A DNA stretch of 59,581 nt from a bacterium (GTDB lineage Bacteria > Methylomirabilota > Methylomirabilia > Methylomirabilales > 2-02-FULL-66-22). The notes beneath the pieces were generated by a model. The model had not been told where the DNA came from. It did not search any database and saw only the letters and a program-made list of their open reading frames with translations. The stretch spans positions 1 through 59,581 of the forward strand of contig JAKPQH010000166.1 in assembly GCA_029580855.1 (NCBI GenBank). The letters are read 5' to 3'. Each line of letters begins with the position of its first letter. The stretch's first letter is position 1. Below are positions 45,729 to 55,148 of this stretch, one piece after another. The position numbers and the translations under genes are program-made.

Positions 45729-46684
45729 GGCCGCCGGTCACGTCCCTCGTCACGGGCGCGGCCGGCTTCGTGGGGTCGCACCTCTGCGAGCGCCTTCTTC
45801 GGGAGGGGCATCAGGTCATCGGCCTGGATGTTTTCGCCGACTACTATCCCCGGACCATAAAGGAGGCGAATCTGGCTGCGTTGCGAGGGGTGCCTGGATT
45901 CCGTTTTGTTGAAGGAGATCTGACGCGCCTGGACCTGGCGCCGCTCGTCGGCGAGGCCGATCATATTTTCCACCAGGCCGGGCAGCCGGGCGTGCGGCCC
46001 AGCTGGGGGAAGGATTTCGACGTCTATCTCGACTGCAACGTCCGCGCGACGCAGCGGCTGCTGGAAACGGCGCGGACGGTCGGGCGCGTCCAGCGCCTGG
46101 TGTACGCGTCCTCGTCCTCGGTCTACGGCGAGACGCGCGATCTGCCGCTCTGCGAGGACTCGCCGACGCGCCCATATTCCCCCTATGGAGTCACGAAGCT
46201 GGCGGCGGAGCACCTGTGCAGCCTCTATCACGCGAACTACGGCGTGCCGACAGTGTCCCTCCGCTACTTCACGGTGTACGGGCCACGCCAGCGGCCGGAC
46301 ATGGGGTTTTACAAGTTCATACGCGCCGCACTGGAGGATCGCCCGATCGTCGTCTACGGCGACGGCGAACAGACCCGCGACTTCACCTTTGTGGAGGACG
46401 CGGTGGAAGCCAACTGGCTGGCCGTGGCAGCGCCGGCGGCGGGGCAGGTCCTCAACATCGGCGGCGGCTCACGGGTCAGCGTGAACCAGGTCCTGGCCAC
46501 CCTGGAGGAGGTCCTCGGACGTCCGATCAGACGCGAGCACCAGCCGCCGCAGGCGGGCGACGTGAGCCACACGTGGGCGGACACACGCCGGGCCAAGGAG
46601 GTGCTCGGCTTCGCTCCGAAGGTCGCCCTCCGCGAAGGGCTAGCGCGCGAGGTGGCGTGGTTGAAGGAAACGCTCGAGCGCTGA
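45725..46684 (+). CDS. NAD-dependent nucleotide-sugar epimerase/dehydratase
   Basis: 319 aa extended SDR. It starts at GTG overlapping the previous stop. Cofactor motif VTGAAGFVGSHLCERLLREG at the N-terminus, HQAGQPGVRPSWGKDF, the catalytic YxxxK in SPYGVTKLAAEHLC with the upstream SSSSVYGET, and RYFTVYGPRQRPDMG. Overall it is closest to UDP-glucuronate/UDP-glucose 4-epimerase type proteins that supply sugars for LPS or capsule. The exact substrate cannot be assigned. It ends the envelope operon. Confidence 0.9.
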   Translation: MRPPVTSLVTGAAGFVGSHLCERLLREGHQVIGLDVFADYYPRTIKEANLAALRGVPGFRFVEGDLTRLDLAPLVGEADHIFHQAGQPGVRPSWGKDFDVYLDCNVRATQRLLETARTVGRVQRLVYASSSSVYGETRDLPLCEDSPTRPYSPYGVTKLAAEHLCSLYHANYGVPTVSLRYFTVYGPRQRPDMGFYKFIRAALEDRPIVVYGDGEQTRDFTFVEDAVEANWLAVAAPAAGQVLNIGGGSRVSVNQVLATLEEVLGRPIRREHQPPQAGDVSHTWADTRRAKEVLGFAPKVALREGLAREVAWLKETLER

Positions 46685-46738
46685 GTCGGGCGCACCCGGG
46701 CGCATTCGGGACCTTCCCGTTCGCCGGCCGGAGGGCGC

Positions 46739-46767
46739 TTGACGCTCGAAGAGAGAGGTGGTAATTT
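46739..46767 (+). promoter_or_regulatory. Promoter for the riboswitch-controlled operon
   Basis: TTGACG (46739-46744), a 17-nt spacer and TAATTT (46762-46767), a few bases before the TPP aptamer starts. The transcript would begin at or just before the aptamer. Confidence 0.65.
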
Positions 46768-46773
46768 CATTTC

Positions 46774-46872
46774 GAGGGGTCACACGGGAGCCTGGAGTGC
46801 CGGGCTGAGAGGGTGGGGCGGTAACCTCACCGACCGTTCGAACCTGACCTGGGTAATGCCAGCGTAGGGACC
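46774..46872 (+). ncRNA. Thiamine pyrophosphate (TPP, THI-box) riboswitch aptamer
   Basis: The conserved core blocks are present in order: GGGCTGAGAGGGTGG, then the variable P3-like arm, then GAACCTGACCTGGGTAATGCC, AGCGTAGGGA. These are the THI-box J2-4 and P4-P5 elements that bind TPP. A terminator stem follows, so TPP binding would be expected to end transcription before the permease gene. Confidence 0.95.
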
Positions 46873-46885
46873 AACGCCGTACACC

Positions 46886-46911
46886 AACCGCCCATCGTGG
46901 CGGTTTTTGTT
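46886..46911 (+). terminator. Expression-platform terminator of the TPP riboswitch
   Basis: A 7-bp stem AACCGCC/GGCGGTT with loop CATCGT followed by TTTTGTTTTT lies 14 nt after the aptamer and 60 nt before the permease start. It fits a transcriptional off-switch. Confidence 0.8.
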
Positions 46912-46970
46912 TTTCTGCGGTCGTGTGAGCCGCCGATGCCTCCCGGTGATGGGGAGGAGGGAGTTCTCGG

Positions 46971-48341
46971 ATGGAAGGCCTCTTGGAGCAGGTCCGAGCC
47001 TACGGGATCCAACCCGTGCCGCAGGCGGAGCGGCGCCTGGGATTCCTGGATACCTTCGTCCTGTGGTGGAGCCTCGGGGTGAGCTTCCTGGTCATGGTGG
47101 TCGGGATGTTCCTAGTCCCGGGACTCGGCCTGGGGCAGGCGCTTCTGGCGATTGTCGTCGGCGCCGTCCTGGGGAATTTCCTGCTCGGCCTGGTGGGGAC
47201 GATCGGCGCGGACACGGGTGTGCCCACCATGGTCCTGCTCCGGCCCGTTCTCGGGCGCCGAGGCTCCATCGTTCCGAGCGTGCTCAATGTCCTGCAACTG
47301 CTCGGATGGGCGACCTTCGAAGTCATCGTCATGGCCCAGGCCGCGGCCTTGCTGTCCCATCGCCTCTTCGGGCTGAAGGGATATCTGGCCTGGGTGGCGT
47401 TCTTTGCAATCCTCGGGACGGTCATGGCCGTGGTGGGTCCGGTCCTGGTCGTCAAACAGTGGATGAAGCGCTTTGCCGTTTGGGTCGTCCTGATCACGAT
47501 CGCGTGGGTGACGGTCGCCGTCCTCACGACCTACGACGTGGCGGCGTGGCTGCAGAAACCGGGTACCGGCGAGATGTCGTTCTGGCTGGCGGTGGACCTG
47601 GTCGCGGTCATGCCCATCTCCTGGGTCCCGTTGGTCGCCGATTACAGCCGGCTGGCACGGAGTCGGGGGACGGCGTTCTGGGGCACCGGGCTGGGATACT
47701 GCGTCTCGCACGTATGGTTCTACGCGCTCGGAGCGCTCCTGGCGCTCTCGGCGGCGGTTCCCTCGGATCCGAGCGCCCCGATTGCGCCGCTGCTCACGAC
47801 GATCGCCACCTTGACCGCCGGATGGGTGGCGCTGCTCGTCCTGCTGGTCGCGGAGACGGACGAGGGCTTCGCGGACATCTACTCCGCCGCGGTCTCCGCG
47901 CAGAATATCTGGCCGGGGATGGGCCAGCGGACCCTCGCCGCGGTGTTCGGCGCCGTCGTGTTGGTGCTCGCCGCCACGCTGCCCCTGGTGCAGTACGAAA
48001 GCTTCCTCCTGCTGATCGGATCGGTCTTCATCCCACTGCTGGGAATACTCACGGCGGACTACTTCGTCCTGCGCGGCCGGCGGTACGAGATGGCGGACCT
48101 CTATCGGAGCGGCGGGCGCTACTGGTACAGAAGCGGCGTGAACTGGCTGGCGATCGGCGTGTGGGTCGTCGGCTTCGCGCTGTACCTGCTGATTGCCGGC
48201 TTGCCGCAGCTCGGCTGGTCCGGTGTGGCGCCGTGGCTCGGCGCGACGATTCCGACCTATCTGTTCGGGTTTGCGGTATACGCCCTGGTGGGGCGAACGG
48301 TTTCCGGTGTGTCGATAACCGTGGCGTTCACCTCGGAATAA
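46971..48341 (+). CDS. NCS1-family permease, probable hydroxymethylpyrimidine transporter (CytX-like)
   Basis: 456 aa with about 12 hydrophobic segments. The start (QPVPQAERRLGFLDTFVLWWSLGVSF) and VADYSRLARSRGTAFWGTGL with the DYSR/DYFVLRGRRYEM elements match nucleobase:cation symporter-1 (CodB/CytX) proteins. A TPP riboswitch upstream points to import of the thiamine precursor HMP rather than cytosine. A TenA-like gene follows 16 nt downstream, consistent with a thiamine salvage unit. Substrate is inferred from regulation, not from residues. Confidence 0.85.
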   Translation: MEGLLEQVRAYGIQPVPQAERRLGFLDTFVLWWSLGVSFLVMVVGMFLVPGLGLGQALLAIVVGAVLGNFLLGLVGTIGADTGVPTMVLLRPVLGRRGSIVPSVLNVLQLLGWATFEVIVMAQAAALLSHRLFGLKGYLAWVAFFAILGTVMAVVGPVLVVKQWMKRFAVWVVLITIAWVTVAVLTTYDVAAWLQKPGTGEMSFWLAVDLVAVMPISWVPLVADYSRLARSRGTAFWGTGLGYCVSHVWFYALGALLALSAAVPSDPSAPIAPLLTTIATLTAGWVALLVLLVAETDEGFADIYSAAVSAQNIWPGMGQRTLAAVFGAVVLVLAATLPLVQYESFLLLIGSVFIPLLGILTADYFVLRGRRYEMADLYRSGGRYWYRSGVNWLAIGVWVVGFALYLLIAGLPQLGWSGVAPWLGATIPTYLFGFAVYALVGRTVSGVSITVAFTSE

Positions 48342-48356
48342 GCGGGAGGGCGGACG

Positions 48357-49040
48357 ATGGTGCAGGCAAGGGAGTTGGTATCTCGGCTGCGCCGAGAGAT
48401 CGCGGAAGTCGAGACGCGACTGTTCGATCATCCCTGGATTGCGGCGGTGGAGGCCGGACAGCGCTCGCGCGCCGATCTGCGGCTGTTTGGGGTGCAGCAG
48501 CGGCGGATCATCGCCAGCGACCTCAAGAGTGTGGCGCTGTTGATCCACCGGTACGGTGACAGTCCCAGCGGGCGCTTCTTCGGCGAGAGCCTGAAGACCG
48601 AAACCGCGGCCCTGGACGCGTTGGCCGCCTTCACGCGCGCCCTGGGTGGCGAGACCGCAGCCGAGGCGGACGCCGGCCTGCTAGCGGGCGCCCAGGCCTA
48701 CACGCACTTCCTCGCCTGGCTGGCGATGTACGGATCGGATGCCGAGTTCGCGGCGGCCTTCCTCGTGAACTTGCCCGCCTGGGGCAGAAATTGCGGACGT
48801 CTGGCCAAGGCGCTGCGCACGCGGTATGGCATGGACGACGTGGCGGTGGCGTTCTTCGATCTGTTTGCCGGCGAGGCGCCGGGTTTCGAGGATGCGGCCC
48901 TGGCTGTCATCCAGGGTGGATTGGACCGCGGCGTTTCCCCCTGCGCCATTGGCGAAGCGGCGCAGCTCCTGCAGCGGTACGAGCTGATGTACTGGGACGC
49001 GCTGCAGGCGGCAGCCGACCAAGCTCCGAGCCCCAGGTAG
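48357..49040 (+). CDS. TenA/thiaminase II-like protein
   Basis: 227 aa all-helical protein of the haem-oxygenase-like fold (TenA/PqqC clan). DHPWIAAVEAGQRSRADLRLFGVQQ at the N-terminus and LLQRYELMYWDALQAA at the C-terminus match TenA-like members. TenA cleaves pyrimidine amines in HMP salvage; here the neighbouring riboswitch-controlled permease fits that role. The catalytic Cys of classic TenA cannot be placed with confidence, so it may be a distant relative. The ATG follows GGGAGGGCGGACG. Confidence 0.75.
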   Translation: MVQARELVSRLRREIAEVETRLFDHPWIAAVEAGQRSRADLRLFGVQQRRIIASDLKSVALLIHRYGDSPSGRFFGESLKTETAALDALAAFTRALGGETAAEADAGLLAGAQAYTHFLAWLAMYGSDAEFAAAFLVNLPAWGRNCGRLAKALRTRYGMDDVAVAFFDLFAGEAPGFEDAALAVIQGGLDRGVSPCAIGEAAQLLQRYELMYWDALQAAADQAPSPR

Positions 49041-49109
49041 CGCGACGGACACGGCGCGGGCGCGCGGCCGTCGCGTTCGTATTCCCCTGCCGCACCCGGC
49101 CCATCCAAA

Positions 49110-49138
49110 TTGACCACGCCCGGCACGCGTGGTAGAGT
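49110..49138 (+). promoter_or_regulatory. Promoter upstream of the ketopantoate reductase-like gene
   Basis: TTGACC (49110-49115), a 17-nt spacer and TAGAGT (49133-49138), 65 nt before the GTG start. Confidence 0.6.
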
Positions 49139-49203
49139 CCGCGCGTTTCGGGCGGAGACTCCGCGGGTCAGTCGAGGCGAGGCTTGCGAAGGGGGAGGGG
49201 ACT

Positions 49204-50196
49204 GTGCACACGGTGATCGTCGGCGCGGGTGCGCTGGGGAGTATTCTGGGCGGCTACATGGCCGAGACCGGCGAAAACGTGACGCTGATCGGCCGGCAAC
49301 CCCACGTGGACGCCATCCGGGCAGACGGATTGATCATCGAGGGCATGCGAGGCCGGCACGTGGTCCGCAACCTTGGCGCGACGAGCGTTGCGCGCGAGGT
49401 GACCGCCGCAGACAACCTGATCCTGGCCGTCAAGAGCTACGACACGGGCGAGGCGCTGGCATCGCTCGGACACCTGCGCGGCAAGGTGGGCGCGGTGCTC
49501 TCGGTGCAGAACGGCGGCGGGAAGGACGAGGCACTGGCGGAGGCGTTCGGGCGGGAAGCCGTGGTGGGGGCGACGAGCATCGTGGGCGGCGCCATGCCCG
49601 CACCGGGGCGCGTCATCCACACGAACGAGGGAGGCACCTGGCTGGGCGAGTTCGACGGCCGGCGGACCGCGCGGGTCGAGGCCATCGCGGATGCATTTCG
49701 GAAAGCCAAGCTTCCCGTCGAGGTGCGGGACGACATCCGGAGCGCCATCTGGTGCAAGCTCAATCAGATGGTGCCGGCCGCCACGCTGGCCTGCGTGACC
49801 CGCCTGCGCGTCCACGAGATGTATCAAGAACCGTCGCTGGCGGCGCTTTTCGTGGAGTTGAGCCGCGAGGTCGCGGGGGTGGCGGCCCGCCTGGGTATCC
49901 CGCTGGTGGATTGCCAAGGCTTTCCCGTGAAGACGCTCTGCTCGCAGCCGTTTGACGCCGCCGTCGAATCCGTCATCGCGCGCGGCCGAGGCATGCAGGA
50001 GCGGGGGATGACCCAGGTCAAGATCTCCACCCTGCAGGACCTGGAGCGCGGCAAGCGCACCGAGGCCGCGCATGTCATCGGCCACGTCGTAGACCTGGCG
50101 GAGGCCAACGGCGTGCCCGTTCCGAAGCTCGCGCTGCTCTACGGTGTCATTCGGGGCGTCGAGGCGGCGCAATCCTTAAGGCGCAAATCCCAATGA
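49204..50196 (+). CDS. panE: 2-dehydropantoate 2-reductase family protein (PanE/ApbA-like)
   Basis: 330 aa. The NADP-binding motif VIVGAGALGSILGGYMAETG starts at residue 4, so GTG 49204 (behind GGGGGAGGGGA) is chosen. Family features are LAVKSYDTGEAL, LSVQNGGGKDEAL (the QNG motif), VGATSIVGG, the catalytic Lys in IRSAIWCKLNQMVPAATL, and the C-terminal helical domain. PanE makes pantoate for CoA, but many paralogues act on other 2-oxoacids, so the substrate is not certain. It is upstream of metH by 61 nt. Confidence 0.87.
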   Translation: MHTVIVGAGALGSILGGYMAETGENVTLIGRQPHVDAIRADGLIIEGMRGRHVVRNLGATSVAREVTAADNLILAVKSYDTGEALASLGHLRGKVGAVLSVQNGGGKDEALAEAFGREAVVGATSIVGGAMPAPGRVIHTNEGGTWLGEFDGRRTARVEAIADAFRKAKLPVEVRDDIRSAIWCKLNQMVPAATLACVTRLRVHEMYQEPSLAALFVELSREVAGVAARLGIPLVDCQGFPVKTLCSQPFDAAVESVIARGRGMQERGMTQVKISTLQDLERGKRTEAAHVIGHVVDLAEANGVPVPKLALLYGVIRGVEAAQSLRRKSQ

Positions 50197-50257
50197 CCGA
50201 TTGCTCGTGACCGGATGGATCGGTTGTCAGGGGATATGATCATTCGCGAAGGCCAGG

Positions 50258-53200
50258 ATGGCTGACGAATTTCGGCGACAACTGCGCGAGCGCGTCCTCA
50301 TTTTTGACGGTGCGATGGGGACGTCCATCCAAGACCGCAACCTGTCTCCGGACGATTTCCAGGGCAAAGACGGCTGCAACGAACTGCTGGTGCTGTCGCG
50401 GCCGCAGGTGATCCGGGAAATCCATGCGAGCTTCCTGGAAGTCGGCTGCGACGCCGTCGAGACGAATTCGTTCGGGGCAAACCGGCTCGTGCTCGGAGAG
50501 TACGGTCTGGCGGAGCGGGCCTACGAGATCAACCGGGCCGCGGCGCGGTTGGCACGCGAGGTGGCGGCGGATTTCTCAGGGCCCGGGCAGCCCCGCTTCG
50601 TCGTGGGCGCGATGGGGCCGGGCACGCGGCTTCCGTCGCTCGGCCAGATCGGGTTCGACGACCTTCTGGCCATGTACACGGAGCAGGCGCGCGGTCTGCT
50701 GGACGGCGGCGCCGATGTGCTCCTGGTCGAGACGTGTCAGGACCTGTTGCAGGCCAAAACGGCCCTGATCGGATGCCAGGATGCCATGGCGGCGGCGGGC
50801 GCGGCGCGCCCGTTGATGGTCCAGGTGACGCTGGAGGCGACGGGCACGATGCTTCTGGGGACGGAGCTGGGTGCGGCCCTCACCGCGCTGGAGCGGTACG
50901 ACGTGGACGCGATCGGTCTGAACTGCGCCACCGGACCGCAGGAGATGATGGAGCATATCCATTTCCTGAACCGACACTCGCGGAAGGCCATCTCGTGCCT
51001 GCCGAACGCCGGGTTGCCCCGCATGGAGGGCGGACGGGCGCGATACTTGCTGACCCCCGAGGAGTTTGCCGATTATCATCGCCACTTCGTCGAGGAGCAC
51101 GGCGTCAACATCGTGGGGGGGTGCTGCGGCACCACGCCGGCGCACCTCAAACGTGTGGTGGAAGTGATCGGACGGCGCGCCCCGATTCCGCGAACGCCGG
51201 AGTATGCCCCGTCGGCGTCGAGCCTCTATATCAGCGTGCCGTTCCGACAGGATCGGAGCATCCTGATCGTGGGAGAGCGGACCAACGCCAACGGGTCCAA
51301 GCAGTTCCGCGAGCGGCTGCTGGCGGGCGATGCCGACGGCATGGTGGCCGTGGCGCGGGACCAGGTCAAGGAGGGCGCCCACGTCCTGGACGTCTGCGTG
51401 GACTACGTGGGCCGCGACGGTGTGGCGGACATGGGTGACCTGGTCGGCCGTCTGGCCACCCAATGCACGATTCCCTTGGTGATCGACTCCACGGAAGCGG
51501 CGGTGATCGAGGCCGCGCTGAAACGGATCGGCGGGCGGGCGATCATCAACTCGGTCAACCTGGAGGACGGCGAGGCGGGGCGCCCGGCCAAGATTTTTCC
51601 CATGGCGCGACGGTACGGGGCGGCGGTGATCGGTCTGCTGATCGATGAGGAAGGGCAGGCGCGAAGCGTGGAGTGGAAGCTCCGGGTCGCCCGCCGGCTG
51701 CACGATCTGGCGGTCCACCGGTACGGGTTGGAACCGTCGGATCTTATTTTTGACGCCTTGACGTTTCCGCTGGGATCAGGCCAAGAGGACTTGCGCCGCG
51801 ACGGGCTGGCTACGCTGGAGGCCATCCGGCGGATCAAGGCGGAGCTGCCCGGCGTCTACACCATCCTCGGGGTGAGCAACGTCTCCTTCGGATTGAAACC
51901 GGCGGCGCGACAGGTCCTGAACAGTGTCTTTCTCCATATGGCGGTTGAGGCGGGGCTGGATGCGGCCATCGTGAATGCGGCGAAGATCCTGCCTATGAAT
52001 CGCATCGATCCGCACCAGCGCGACGCGGCGCGCCGGCTCATCTGCGACGAGCGGCGCGAGGGTCACGACCCGCTGGCGGAGTTCATGCGGCTCTTCGAGG
52101 GTGGCGCGGCGAGCCGCGCCGCCGCGGCACGGCCGGCGCCCAAAAGCATCGAGGAGCGTCTCAAGGCCCGCATTGTGGACGGAGAGCGTCCCGGTCTGGA
52201 AACGCTGCTGGACGAGGCACTCGGTACGTACGATGCACTGGCGATCATCAACGAGATTCTTTTGGACGGGATGAAGACGGTGGGCGATCTGTTCGGCAGC
52301 GGCCAGATGCAGCTCCCGTTCGTCCTGCAGTCGGCCGAGGTCATGAAGTCGGCAGTCGGATATCTCGAACGCTTCATGGCCCGCTCGGAGGGGCAGACAA
52401 AGGGGAAGATCGTCCTGGCCACGGTCAGGGGAGACGTTCACGATATCGGAAAGAACCTCGTGGACATCATCCTGACCAACAACGGCTATACGGTCATCAA
52501 TCTGGGGATCAAGCAGCCGATCCACAACATCGTGGAGACGGCGCTCAGGGAGCGGGCAGACGCCATCGGGATGAGCGGCCTCCTGGTGAAGTCGACGCTG
52601 GTCATGCGGGACAACCTGGAGGAGCTGAACGCGCGCGATCTCTGGCGCTTTCCGGTGATCCTGAGCGGCGCGGCGCTGACGCGGGGCTATGTGGAGAACG
52701 ACCTCCGGGCTATCTATCGCGGCGACGTGTTCTACGCCGGCGACGCCTTCGACGGCTTGCGGCTGATGGGTGAGATCACGACGCGGGAGCCGATGGAGGT
52801 TCCGGCAGTACGGACGGCGCGCCGCCGACCGGCGGGCCGCCGTCCCGTCTCGGCCCCGACACCCGGGACGGTCCCAGCGGAGCGCAGCGACGTGCGGACG
52901 GATGTTCCGATCCCCGCCGTGCCGTTTTTCGGTGCGCGCGTCGTGCGCGACATCCCTCTGGCCGAGGTTTTCGCCTTTGTAAACGAGGTGGCGCTCTTCC
53001 GGACCCAGTGGCAGTTTCACCGGGGCAAGGGCCAGAAGGACCGGTTTGACGAGCTGATCCAGACCCATGTGCGGCCCATCTACGAGCGCTGGAAGGGCCG
53101 GTGCGAGCAGGAGAGGATCCTAACGCCGCGGGTGGTCTACGGCTACTTTCCCTGCCAATCCGACGTGGACGACGTGATCGTCTACGAGGACGACGGGCGA

Positions 53201-53704
53201 ACGCCGCGTCTGCGGTTCTCCTTTCCTCGGCAACCCGGCGGCCGGCGTCTGTGTCTGGCGGATTTCTTTGCCGCGAAGGACTCGGGACGGATGGACGTCT
53301 TGGGCTGCATGCTGGTCACAGTGGGGCGGCGCGCCTCCGAGGTGACGCGCCAACTGTTCGAGGAGCACAGCTACACCGACTACCTCTACCTGCACGGCCT
53401 CTCGGTGGAGGCGACGGAGGCGCTGGCGGAGCTGTGGCACCAGCGCATGCGGGAGGAGCTGGGAATCTCGGGGGACGACTCGCCCGATCTGATGCGGCTC
53501 TTCCGGCAGGAGTACCGGGGCTCGCGTTACAGTTTCGGGTACCCGGCGTGCCCCAACCTGGAAGATCAGGCCAAACTCTGCGCGCTGCTGGAGCCGGAGC
53601 GGATCGGAGTCCGCTTGAGCGACGAGTTCCAGCTGGAACCCGAGCAGTCCACCTCAGCCATCATCGTGCATCATCCCGAGGCGAAGTACTTCAACATCGG
53701 CTGA
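50258..53704 (+). CDS. metH: Cobalamin-dependent methionine synthase
   Basis: 1148 aa, four modules in order. The homocysteine domain (1 to about 320) starts [15 protein letters not shown] and has zinc ligands C223 and C289-C290 ([11 protein letters not shown]). The folate/pterin domain (about 335-610) has [15 protein letters not shown]. The cobalamin cap and binding domain (about 640-840) has [11 protein letters not shown] with the cobalt-ligating His near 728. The C-terminal AdoMet activation domain follows a Pro/Arg linker and carries [12 protein letters not shown]. It methylates homocysteine with methyl-tetrahydrofolate. No cobalamin riboswitch fits in the 61-nt spacer. Confidence 0.97.
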   Translation: MADEFRRQLRERVLIFDGAMGTSIQDRNLSPDDFQGKDGCNELLVLSRPQVIREIHASFLEVGCDAVETNSFGANRLVLGEYGLAERAYEINRAAARLAREVAADFSGPGQPRFVVGAMGPGTRLPSLGQIGFDDLLAMYTEQARGLLDGGADVLLVETCQDLLQAKTALIGCQDAMAAAGAARPLMVQVTLEATGTMLLGTELGAALTALERYDVDAIGLNCATGPQEMMEHIHFLNRHSRKAISCLPNAGLPRMEGGRARYLLTPEEFADYHRHFVEEHGVNIVGGCCGTTPAHLKRVVEVIGRRAPIPRTPEYAPSASSLYISVPFRQDRSILIVGERTNANGSKQFRERLLAGDADGMVAVARDQVKEGAHVLDVCVDYVGRDGVADMGDLVGRLATQCTIPLVIDSTEAAVIEAALKRIGGRAIINSVNLEDGEAGRPAKIFPMARRYGAAVIGLLIDEEGQARSVEWKLRVARRLHDLAVHRYGLEPSDLIFDALTFPLGSGQEDLRRDGLATLEAIRRIKAELPGVYTILGVSNVSFGLKPAARQVLNSVFLHMAVEAGLDAAIVNAAKILPMNRIDPHQRDAARRLICDERREGHDPLAEFMRLFEGGAASRAAAARPAPKSIEERLKARIVDGERPGLETLLDEALGTYDALAIINEILLDGMKTVGDLFGSGQMQLPFVLQSAEVMKSAVGYLERFMARSEGQTKGKIVLATVRGDVHDIGKNLVDIILTNNGYTVINLGIKQPIHNIVETALRERADAIGMSGLLVKSTLVMRDNLEELNARDLWRFPVILSGAALTRGYVENDLRAIYRGDVFYAGDAFDGLRLMGEITTREPMEVPAVRTARRRPAGRRPVSAPTPGTVPAERSDVRTDVPIPAVPFFGARVVRDIPLAEVFAFVNEVALFRTQWQFHRGKGQKDRFDELIQTHVRPIYERWKGRCEQERILTPRVVYGYFPCQSDVDDVIVYEDDGRTPRLRFSFPRQPGGRRLCLADFFAAKDSGRMDVLGCMLVTVGRRASEVTRQLFEEHSYTDYLYLHGLSVEATEALAELWHQRMREELGISGDDSPDLMRLFRQEYRGSRYSFGYPACPNLEDQAKLCALLEPERIGVRLSDEFQLEPEQSTSAIIVHHPEAKYFNIG

Positions 53705-53743
53705 AATCGAAAGTGTCTCCTGCGACCCGCGCGGCGAATTTCC

Positions 53744-53773
53744 TTGCCGGGCCATGTCAGGCTGCGCTAAAGT
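53744..53773 (+). promoter_or_regulatory. Promoter upstream of the aminotransferase
   Basis: TTGCCG (53744-53749), an 18-nt spacer and TAAAGT (53768-53773). The resulting leader would be about 110 nt and contains two hairpins. Confidence 0.5.
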
Positions 53774-53826
53774 CAACGCAGACAAACGGGGGGGCGGGGT
53801 CGTGTCGGCTGGAGCCCCCACCGTGA

Positions 53827-53873
53827 GAGCCACGGGGGGTCGCGATCCAGACGACCCCGTGGCTCTTTCTTTT
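53827..53873 (+). terminator. Terminator-like hairpin in the aminotransferase leader
   Basis: GAGCCACGGGG (53827-53837) pairs with CCCCGTGGCTC (53855-53865), and inner TCG/CGA bases extend the stem with a bulge; TTTCTTTT follows. A preceding GGGGGC/GCCCCC pair (53789-53818) could form an alternative stem. It may end metH transcripts, or act as an attenuator, because it sits just before the ribosome site of the next gene. Confidence 0.65.
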
Positions 53874-53888
53874 GGAGAGGAGCGCGCC

Positions 53889-55064
53889 ATGACCATGTCG
53901 AAGGCCTTTCAACCTCCATTCCGGCTGTTGCTCGGACCGGGGCCCAGCAATGTCGAGGACCGGGTCCTCCGCGCCATGAGTGCTCAGGTCATCGGGTACT
54001 TCGACCCCCTCATGACGGAAATCGCCGGCGAGATCGGGCGACTCCTGCGCATGGCCTTCGGTACGGCGAATCGCGCCACATTCCCCATCTCGGGGACCGG
54101 GACGTCCGGGATGGAGGCGGCGCTCATCAACTTGGTGGACCCCGGGGACAAGCTCATCATCGGCCACAACGGGTTTTTCGGCGACCGGATGGTGCAGATC
54201 GTGGAACGGTGCGGCGGTGTGCCGGTACCCCTGGCGGCGGATTGGGGCCGGCCCATCCTTGCCGAGCAAGTCGAGGCCGCCTGCAAGCGCGAGGGCAAAG
54301 TGAAGGGCATCGCGGTGGTGCACGCGGAGACGTCCACGGGCGTCCTGCAGTCGCTGGACGGTCTGCGGGGGATCGCCGACCGGCACGGCGCCTATCTGCT
54401 GGTCGATGCGGTGACCAGCTTGGGTGGGCACCCCGTAGAGATCGATCGCCACGGGGTTGATGTCTGTTATTCCGGCACGCAGAAGGCCTTGGGTGCGCCA
54501 ACGGGGCTGTCGCCGATCACGCTGTCCGATCGCACGCTCGACCTGATCAAATCGCGCCCGCGCAAACTGCAGAGCTATTACTTCGACCTCGCGCTCTTCG
54601 AGCAATACTGGGCCGGGAATCCTTTTTACCACCACACGCCGCCGACCACGTTTTACTATGCGTTGCTGGAAGCGTTGCGGATTATGGCGGAGGAGGGGCT
54701 GGAGGCACGCTGGGCGCGCCATCGGCGGAACCACCAGGCTCTTGTCGCAGGGGTGGAGGCCATGGGGCTCAAGATGCACGTCGATCCCGCGTTCCGGCTG
54801 TGGACGCTCAACACCGTGAGGATTCCCGAGGGTGTGGACGATGCGAAGGTGCGCGGCCGACTCCTCGAGGAGTTTGGGATCGAGATCGGCGGAGGGCTCG
54901 GCACGTTGAAAGGCAAAGTGTGGCGAATCGGGTTGATGGGTGTCAACTCGCGGCCGAACAACGTCCTGCTCCTGCTCGCCGCGCTGGAGCGCATCCTGCC
55001 GAGCGAGGGCTTTTGCTGCGGTTCCGGGATCGCAGCCGCCAACGGCGTCTACGCGCAAGGGTGA
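53889..55064 (+). CDS. Class V aminotransferase, serine/alanine-glyoxylate type
   Basis: 391 aa PLP enzyme. [25 protein letters not shown] is the classic opening of alanine/serine-glyoxylate aminotransferases. [45 protein letters not shown] and the PLP-lysine motif [15 protein letters not shown] follow. The C-terminal [18 protein letters not shown] is also diagnostic. The ATG behind GGAGAGGAGCGCGCC is used; upstream in-frame codons run through the leader hairpin. Glyoxylate/serine conversion feeds one-carbon metabolism, which fits the metH neighbour. Confidence 0.93.
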   Translation: MTMSKAFQPPFRLLLGPGPSNVEDRVLRAMSAQVIGYFDPLMTEIAGEIGRLLRMAFGTANRATFPISGTGTSGMEAALINLVDPGDKLIIGHNGFFGDRMVQIVERCGGVPVPLAADWGRPILAEQVEAACKREGKVKGIAVVHAETSTGVLQSLDGLRGIADRHGAYLLVDAVTSLGGHPVEIDRHGVDVCYSGTQKALGAPTGLSPITLSDRTLDLIKSRPRKLQSYYFDLALFEQYWAGNPFYHHTPPTTFYYALLEALRIMAEEGLEARWARHRRNHQALVAGVEAMGLKMHVDPAFRLWTLNTVRIPEGVDDAKVRGRLLEEFGIEIGGGLGTLKGKVWRIGLMGVNSRPNNVLLLLAALERILPSEGFCCGSGIAAANGVYAQG

Positions 55065-55090
55065 GCGCCATTCCAGCACTCCCAGCGTGA

Positions 55091-55130
55091 AAAACAACGC
55101 CCCGGGCGCCATCTGGCGACCGGGGCGTTC
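55091..55130. terminator. Shared bidirectional terminator between convergent genes
   Basis: AACGCCCCGG (55096-55105) and CCGGGGCGTT (55120-55129) enclose an inner CGCCA/TGGCG stem. On the minus strand the stem is followed by TTGTTTTT, a good U-tract; on the plus strand TTCGTTTC follows. It serves the aminotransferase (+) and the transporter (-). Confidence 0.88.
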
Positions 55131-55148
55131 GTTTCGGAAGGCGGCCGT

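Noticed and set aside
50197..50257. Cobalamin or SAM riboswitch ahead of metH
   Set aside because: The spacer is 61 nt and lacks the B12-box or SAM core, so neither aptamer can fit.
51776..53068. Long minus-strand frame opposite metH
   Set aside because: Shadow of the MetH coding strand; it crosses the cobalamin-binding motif region and lacks any family feature.
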